The notes beneath the pieces were generated by a model. That model was not told where the DNA came from and did no database searches. It was given only the letters and a program-made list of their open reading frames with translations. Of a DNA stretch of 64,000 nucleotides, positions 60,477 to 64,000 are shown in pieces; position 1 is the first letter of the stretch; each line of letters opens with the position of its first letter. Location of the stretch: NCBI GenBank assembly GCA_937896885.1, contig CALBNX010000014.1, positions 8,913-72,912 of the forward strand. The letters run 5' to 3'. The position numbers were made by a program, and so were the translations under genes. The stretch comes from an uncultured Clostridia bacterium. Lineage in GTDB: Bacteria; Bacillota; Clostridia; Oscillospirales; Acutalibacteraceae.

Positions 60477-61847
60477 TTATTTATTTATCTTTTTCACTCT
60501 CTCAACTTGTGCAAGCACATTCTGTGGTGCAGGGCCACCGAGAGATGTTCTGTCGTTTACACATTTATCAAGATTGATTGCATCAAATACGCCCTCGTCA
60601 AATATATCGCAAACAGCCTTGTATTCTTCCAAAGGAAGTGTTTCAAGTGTAAGACCTTGATTGATGCAAAGGGCTACCAATTCACCGGTTGCTTTGTATG
60701 CATCACGGAATGGAAGTCCTTTTCCTACAAGATAGTCAGCACAGTCAGTTGCGTTGATAAATCCGCCTGCTGCCGCTTTTCTCATGTTCTCGGGAAGTGC
60801 TGTCATTGTGTCGAGCATTGGGATAAATGCAGTTAAGCACATTTTAACAGTATCAAAAGCATCGAAAATTGCTTCCTTATCTTCTTGCATATCCTTGTTA
60901 TAAGCAAGTGGAAGACCTTTCATCATTGTTAAAAGTGTTGTTAAATCGCCGAATACACGACCTGACTTACCACGGATTAACTCTGTAATATCAGGGTTTT
61001 TCTTCTGTGGCATAATTGATGAACCTGTTGAAAATGCATCGTCAAGTTCAATGAATTTAAATTCCCAAGAACACCAGAGAACTATTTCCTCTGAAAAACG
61101 AGAAAGGTGTACCATAATAATTGAGATTACAGATGCTAATTCCATACAGAAATCACGGTCAGAAACTGAGTCCAGAGAGTTTTGCATAGCACCGTTAAAG
61201 CCAAGTGCTTTTGCTGTCATTTCACGGTCTGTGTTGTATGTTGTTCCTGCCAATGCACAAGCGCCAAGTGGTGAATAGTTCATTCTATCAGTTGCCTGTG
61301 AAAGTCTTTCCTTATCACGAAGAAGCATTTCTGCATAAGCCATTAAGTGATGTCCAAATGTAATAGGTTGTGCTCTTTGAAGATGAGTATAACCTGGCAT
61401 TACTGCACTTGCATACTGTTCAGCCTTTTTGCAAAGCACATCCACAAGTTCTGTTAACTGATTATAAAGAGCATCACATTCGTGACGGAGATAAAGTCTT
61501 ATGTCAACTGCAACCTGGTCGTTACGGCTTCTTGCTGTATGTAATCTCTTACCTGCTGAGCCGATACGAGCAGTGAGTTCACCCTCAACAAATGTATGGA
61601 TATCCTCGGCATTTGGGTCAATTTCTAATTCTCCTCTTTCAATTTCTGACTTGATAGCCTTTAAGCCGTCAGTAATCTGCGCAAGGTCTTCTGCAGAGAT
61701 AATTCCCTGTGCGCAGAGCATTGCTGCGTGAGCAAGGCTGCCGTCAATATCTTCTTTATACATACGGCTATCAACCTTGATTGATGAGTTGAAATCATTG
61801 GTTTTTGGGTCGATTTCTTTTGAAAATCTGCCTTTCCAGAGTTGCAT
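60477..61847 (-). CDS. argH: Argininosuccinate lyase
   Basis: A 456-residue enzyme, AGGAG before ATG. The family signature GSSIMPQKKNPD is intact with its catalytic Ser loop; HTARSRNDQVAVD and GYTHLQRAQPITFGH supply the other active-site residues. It releases fumarate and makes arginine. It follows argG after an intergenic stretch with a repeat and precedes argC. Confidence 0.97.
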   Translation of the reverse strand: MQLWKGRFSKEIDPKTNDFNSSIKVDSRMYKEDIDGSLAHAAMLCAQGIISAEDLAQITDGLKAIKSEIERGELEIDPNAEDIHTFVEGELTARIGSAGKRLHTARSRNDQVAVDIRLYLRHECDALYNQLTELVDVLCKKAEQYASAVMPGYTHLQRAQPITFGHHLMAYAEMLLRDKERLSQATDRMNYSPLGACALAGTTYNTDREMTAKALGFNGAMQNSLDSVSDRDFCMELASVISIIMVHLSRFSEEIVLWCSWEFKFIELDDAFSTGSSIMPQKKNPDITELIRGKSGRVFGDLTTLLTMMKGLPLAYNKDMQEDKEAIFDAFDTVKMCLTAFIPMLDTMTALPENMRKAAAGGFINATDCADYLVGKGLPFRDAYKATGELVALCINQGLTLETLPLEEYKAVCDIFDEGVFDAINLDKCVNDRTSLGGPAPQNVLAQVERVKKINK

Positions 61848-62081
61848 AGTAATTCTCCTATATTAGCACAATACGACAAAGAGAAAATTCCCTTTGTCGT
61901 TTGGTATATTTATTGTTACGGGTTGTCGAGACGCCAACCCCTACGTTTTCATTACACAGAATGTAATGAGTACATATTTAATTTTGTAAATGTTTTTCGT
62001 TAGGCAATGTTGCCGAAACGAAGTTGTATCGGGTATACCACGAGTTGAGAGCAACGAAGCATAACGGAAAACAGGACAAAA
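61848..62081. other. Intergenic region between argG and argH
   Basis: This holds intergenic repeat copy 2 and a short palindrome near 61918-61945 (GGGTTG-TC-GAGACGCCAACCCC). No gene is visible. The palindrome shares the CCCCTAC end with those at 55023 and 58231. Confidence 0.5.
61992..62072. repeat. Intergenic repeat, copy 2
   Basis: It resembles 55095-55180 over about 80 bases (for example TTTTTCGTTAGGCAATGT versus TTTTTCGTAAGACAATGT). It lies directly after the argG stop. Confidence 0.65.
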
Positions 62082-63317
62082 TTATTTGTTTTCTTCTCTC
62101 TGTTTGTCAAGAAGAGCCTTAACCTTAATTGAAAGACCAAAGAGATTAATAAATCCTGCTGAATCCTTCTGGTTGTATGCACCGCCGTCGTCACCGAATG
62201 ATGCAACATTTTCATCATAAAGTGAATATGGTGAAGTGATACCTGCGTTGATGATGTTACCCTTGTAAAGTTTGAGTTTAACATCACCTGTTACTGTTTT
62301 CTGTGTTTCGTCAACGAAAGCTGAAAGAGCTTCACGAAGTGGTGTGAACCAAAGACCGTTATAAACAACTTCACCGAATTTCTGTGCAACAAGTTTCTTG
62401 TAGTGCTGTGTATCACGGTCAAGACAAATCATTTCAAGAAGTTCGTGTGCCTTGTAAAGAATTGCACCACCTGGAGTTTCATAAACGCCACGGCTCTTCA
62501 TACCAACAAGACGGTTTTCAACAATATCAAGAAGACCGATACCATTTGCACCACCGAGTTCATTGAGCTTTTCAACGATTGCGAGACCTTTCATTTCTAC
62601 ACCGTCAATAGCCTTTGGAACACCCTGTTCAAAATGAATTGTAACATAAGTTGGTTCGTCTGGTGCCATTTCAGGTGAAACACCCATTTCAAGGAAGCCT
62701 TCTTTGTTATATAATGGCTCGTTAGCTGGGTCTTCAAGGTCAAGACCTTCGTGTGACAAGTGCCAAACATTCTTATCTTTTGAATAGTTTGTTTCACGGT
62801 TAATCTTCAAAGGAATATTGTGTGCTTCTGCATAAGCGATTTCTTCTTCACGAGATTTAATATCCCATTCACGCCAAGGAGCGATAATTGCCATTTCAGG
62901 AGCAAATGCTTTAAGTGTTAATTCAAAACGAACCTGGTCATTACCTTTACCAGTACAACCGTGACAAATAGCGTCAGCACCCTCTTTGATTGCGATTTCA
63001 GCAAGTCCCTTTGCAATACAAGGACGAGCATGAGAAGTACCTAAAAGATACTGTTCATATTCAGCACCTGCTTTAAGGCAAGGCCAGATATAATCTTCAA
63101 CATATTCTTCTTTCAAATCGAGAACATAAAGCTTTGAAGCACCTGTTGCGATTGCTTTTTCTTCAAGACCGTCAAGTTCAGTACCCTGACCAACGTCACC
63201 TGATACTGCGATAACTTCACAGTTGTTATAATTTTCTTTAAGCCAAGGGATGATGATTGATGTATCAAGACCGCCTGAGTAAGCAAGAACTACTTTCTTA
63301 ATGTTTTTCTTATCCAT
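62082..63317 (-). CDS. argG: Argininosuccinate synthase
   Basis: A 411-residue synthase with GGAGG before ATG. The ATP loop is [15 protein letters not shown], with [14 protein letters not shown] and GREWDIKS-like [13 protein letters not shown] as the aspartate and citrulline sites. It joins citrulline and aspartate. It is the first arg gene on this strand and starts only 18 bases after the HflK-like gene. Confidence 0.97.
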   Translation of the reverse strand: MDKKNIKKVVLAYSGGLDTSIIIPWLKENYNNCEVIAVSGDVGQGTELDGLEEKAIATGASKLYVLDLKEEYVEDYIWPCLKAGAEYEQYLLGTSHARPCIAKGLAEIAIKEGADAICHGCTGKGNDQVRFELTLKAFAPEMAIIAPWREWDIKSREEEIAYAEAHNIPLKINRETNYSKDKNVWHLSHEGLDLEDPANEPLYNKEGFLEMGVSPEMAPDEPTYVTIHFEQGVPKAIDGVEMKGLAIVEKLNELGGANGIGLLDIVENRLVGMKSRGVYETPGGAILYKAHELLEMICLDRDTQHYKKLVAQKFGEVVYNGLWFTPLREALSAFVDETQKTVTGDVKLKLYKGNIINAGITSPYSLYDENVASFGDDGGAYNQKDSAGFINLFGLSIKVKALLDKQREENK

Positions 63318-63335
63318 TTTTATTCCTCCAATTTG

Positions 63336-64000
63336 TTAATCAGGTACTGTTACCCCATCACCATTGCTGATATAAATCACCTTGGTATCATTACCAATAA
63401 TGATTTCCATATCAGGAAGAATTTCTTCCATCATGCTGTAGTACAGCTGCATCATGACAGTATCAGGATTTTGAATATATTCCTGATACAGAGCCTTAAA
63501 TTCCGCAACTTCCTGAGTTGCCTGATTAATTCGCTCTGTCTTTGCTGCCCCAGCAATCTTGATAATCTGGTCTGCAGTTGCTCTAGCTTCGGGAATCTTT
63601 GTCTGTTCCGCTGCTCTAGCATCATTGACAACTTTTTCAGCATTCTGCTTAGCACTTTCAACTGCCTTAAAGGCATCAGACACCTCAACCGTAGGCGGTT
63701 CTGCATCCTGAATAGTAACACTCACAATGCTCAAACCAGTATCATGGTGCTGAAGCTTTTCAATAATCTGTTCTTTTACAATTGCCTGAATTTCAGTTCT
63801 GCCTGTAGTAAGTACTTCGTCAACAGTGTACAGGCCAACAGTATTTCTGATGGATGCCTGCGCAATATTTCTCAAAATACCTTCAGGATCAGTAGAACCA
63901 AATTTAAATGCAATCGGATCAGAAATACGGTATTCTACATAAAAATCCGTATTCACAAAGTTAAAGTCAGATGTAATCATCAGACTATCTTCAGACATAC
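63336..64000 (-). CDS. hflK: HflK-like SPFH/Band 7 protein, cut by the window edge
   Basis: At least 220 residues of an HflK protein. The visible part lacks the N-terminal membrane helix, so the gene continues right of the window. VEYRISDPIAFKF, ASIRNTVGLYTVDEVLTTGR and IVSVTIQDAEPPTVEVSDAFK are the HflK marks; a long Ala/Glu/Lys helix (coiled coil) follows. HflK with HflC restrains FtsH protease at the membrane. No hflC follows; argG begins 18 bases on, an unusual neighbour. Confidence 0.85.
   Translation of the reverse strand, partial: MSEDSLMITSDFNFVNTDFYVEYRISDPIAFKFGSTDPEGILRNIAQASIRNTVGLYTVDEVLTTGRTEIQAIVKEQIIEKLQHHDTGLSIVSVTIQDAEPPTVEVSDAFKAVESAKQNAEKVVNDARAAEQTKIPEARATADQIIKIAGAAKTERINQATQEVAEFKALYQEYIQNPDTVMMQLYYSMMEEILPDMEIIIGNDTKVIYISNGDGVTVPD

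Noticed and set aside
1..64000. CRISPR arrays, rRNA genes, insertion sequences with transposase
   Set aside because: No regularly spaced repeats of 23 to 40 bases, no rRNA segments and no transposase frame with a DDE pattern were found while reading both strands.

Overview
The window looks like a chromosome piece from a gut or rumen Clostridia (Ruminococcaceae/Oscillospiraceae-like). The DNA is AT-rich with strong AGGAGG-type ribosome sites. It encodes a dockerin-tailed secreted protein, sialic-acid catabolism genes and a long arginine cluster. The assignment is an inference from gene content; no rRNA is present.

Layout. Positions 1 to about 51187 form an integrated mobile island. Its right end is marked by a 45-base 3' fragment of tRNA-Arg(ACG) (51188-51232) whose 5' half is replaced by element DNA. 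The left end lies outside the window. Within the island: (a) 1-1730, the end of a secreted beta-helix-type protein and a 39-residue peptide gene; (b) 1800-5600, a cassette locus with a tyrosine recombinase, three 25-base dif-like palindromes and two convergent genes lying between inverted copies; (c) 5626-7302, an HNH protein; (d) 7600-14040, a three-gene operon led by a 1746-residue peptidoglycan-binding/DUF1906/dockerin protein; (e) 14107-41097, an ICE transfer region, mostly on the minus strand (VirD4, VirB4, MobL-type relaxase, NlpC-like hydrolase, VirB6-like protein, Cna-B and LRR surface proteins, SpoVG, AbrB, Dam-like methylase), interrupted by a small ATP-grasp operon and a membrane protein; (f) 41416-46265, a three-gene operon that matches the Detocs anti-phage architecture (sensor kinase, lone receiver, receiver-nucleosidase); (g) 46524-48243, a radical SAM / phosphoribosyltransferase-like pair; (h) 48964-51110, a 2.1-kb unit with a DUF4062-like gene, bounded by 56-base direct repeats.

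The most striking signal is a shared promoter-like motif, TGTCACA-N16-CGAT, found exactly six times and always ahead of island cargo loci (1806, 7600, 17201, 19968 on plus; 48486 and 51007 on minus). It looks like an ECF-sigma-type promoter and suggests one regulon for scattered cargo. One copy sits just outside the possible inversion cassette, so inversion could swap which gene it reads.

From 51188 rightwards is host backbone: tRNA-Glu and tRNA-Met under a consensus promoter, an AGE-family epimerase with N-acetylneuraminate lyase, a membrane protein, and the arginine genes argG-argH-argC-argJ-argB-argD-argF on the minus strand, together covering glutamate to arginine apart from carbamoyl phosphate supply. 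An HflK-like gene is cut by the right edge. Interspersed palindromic repeats lie between the arg genes, and one of them supplies the argC ribosome site.
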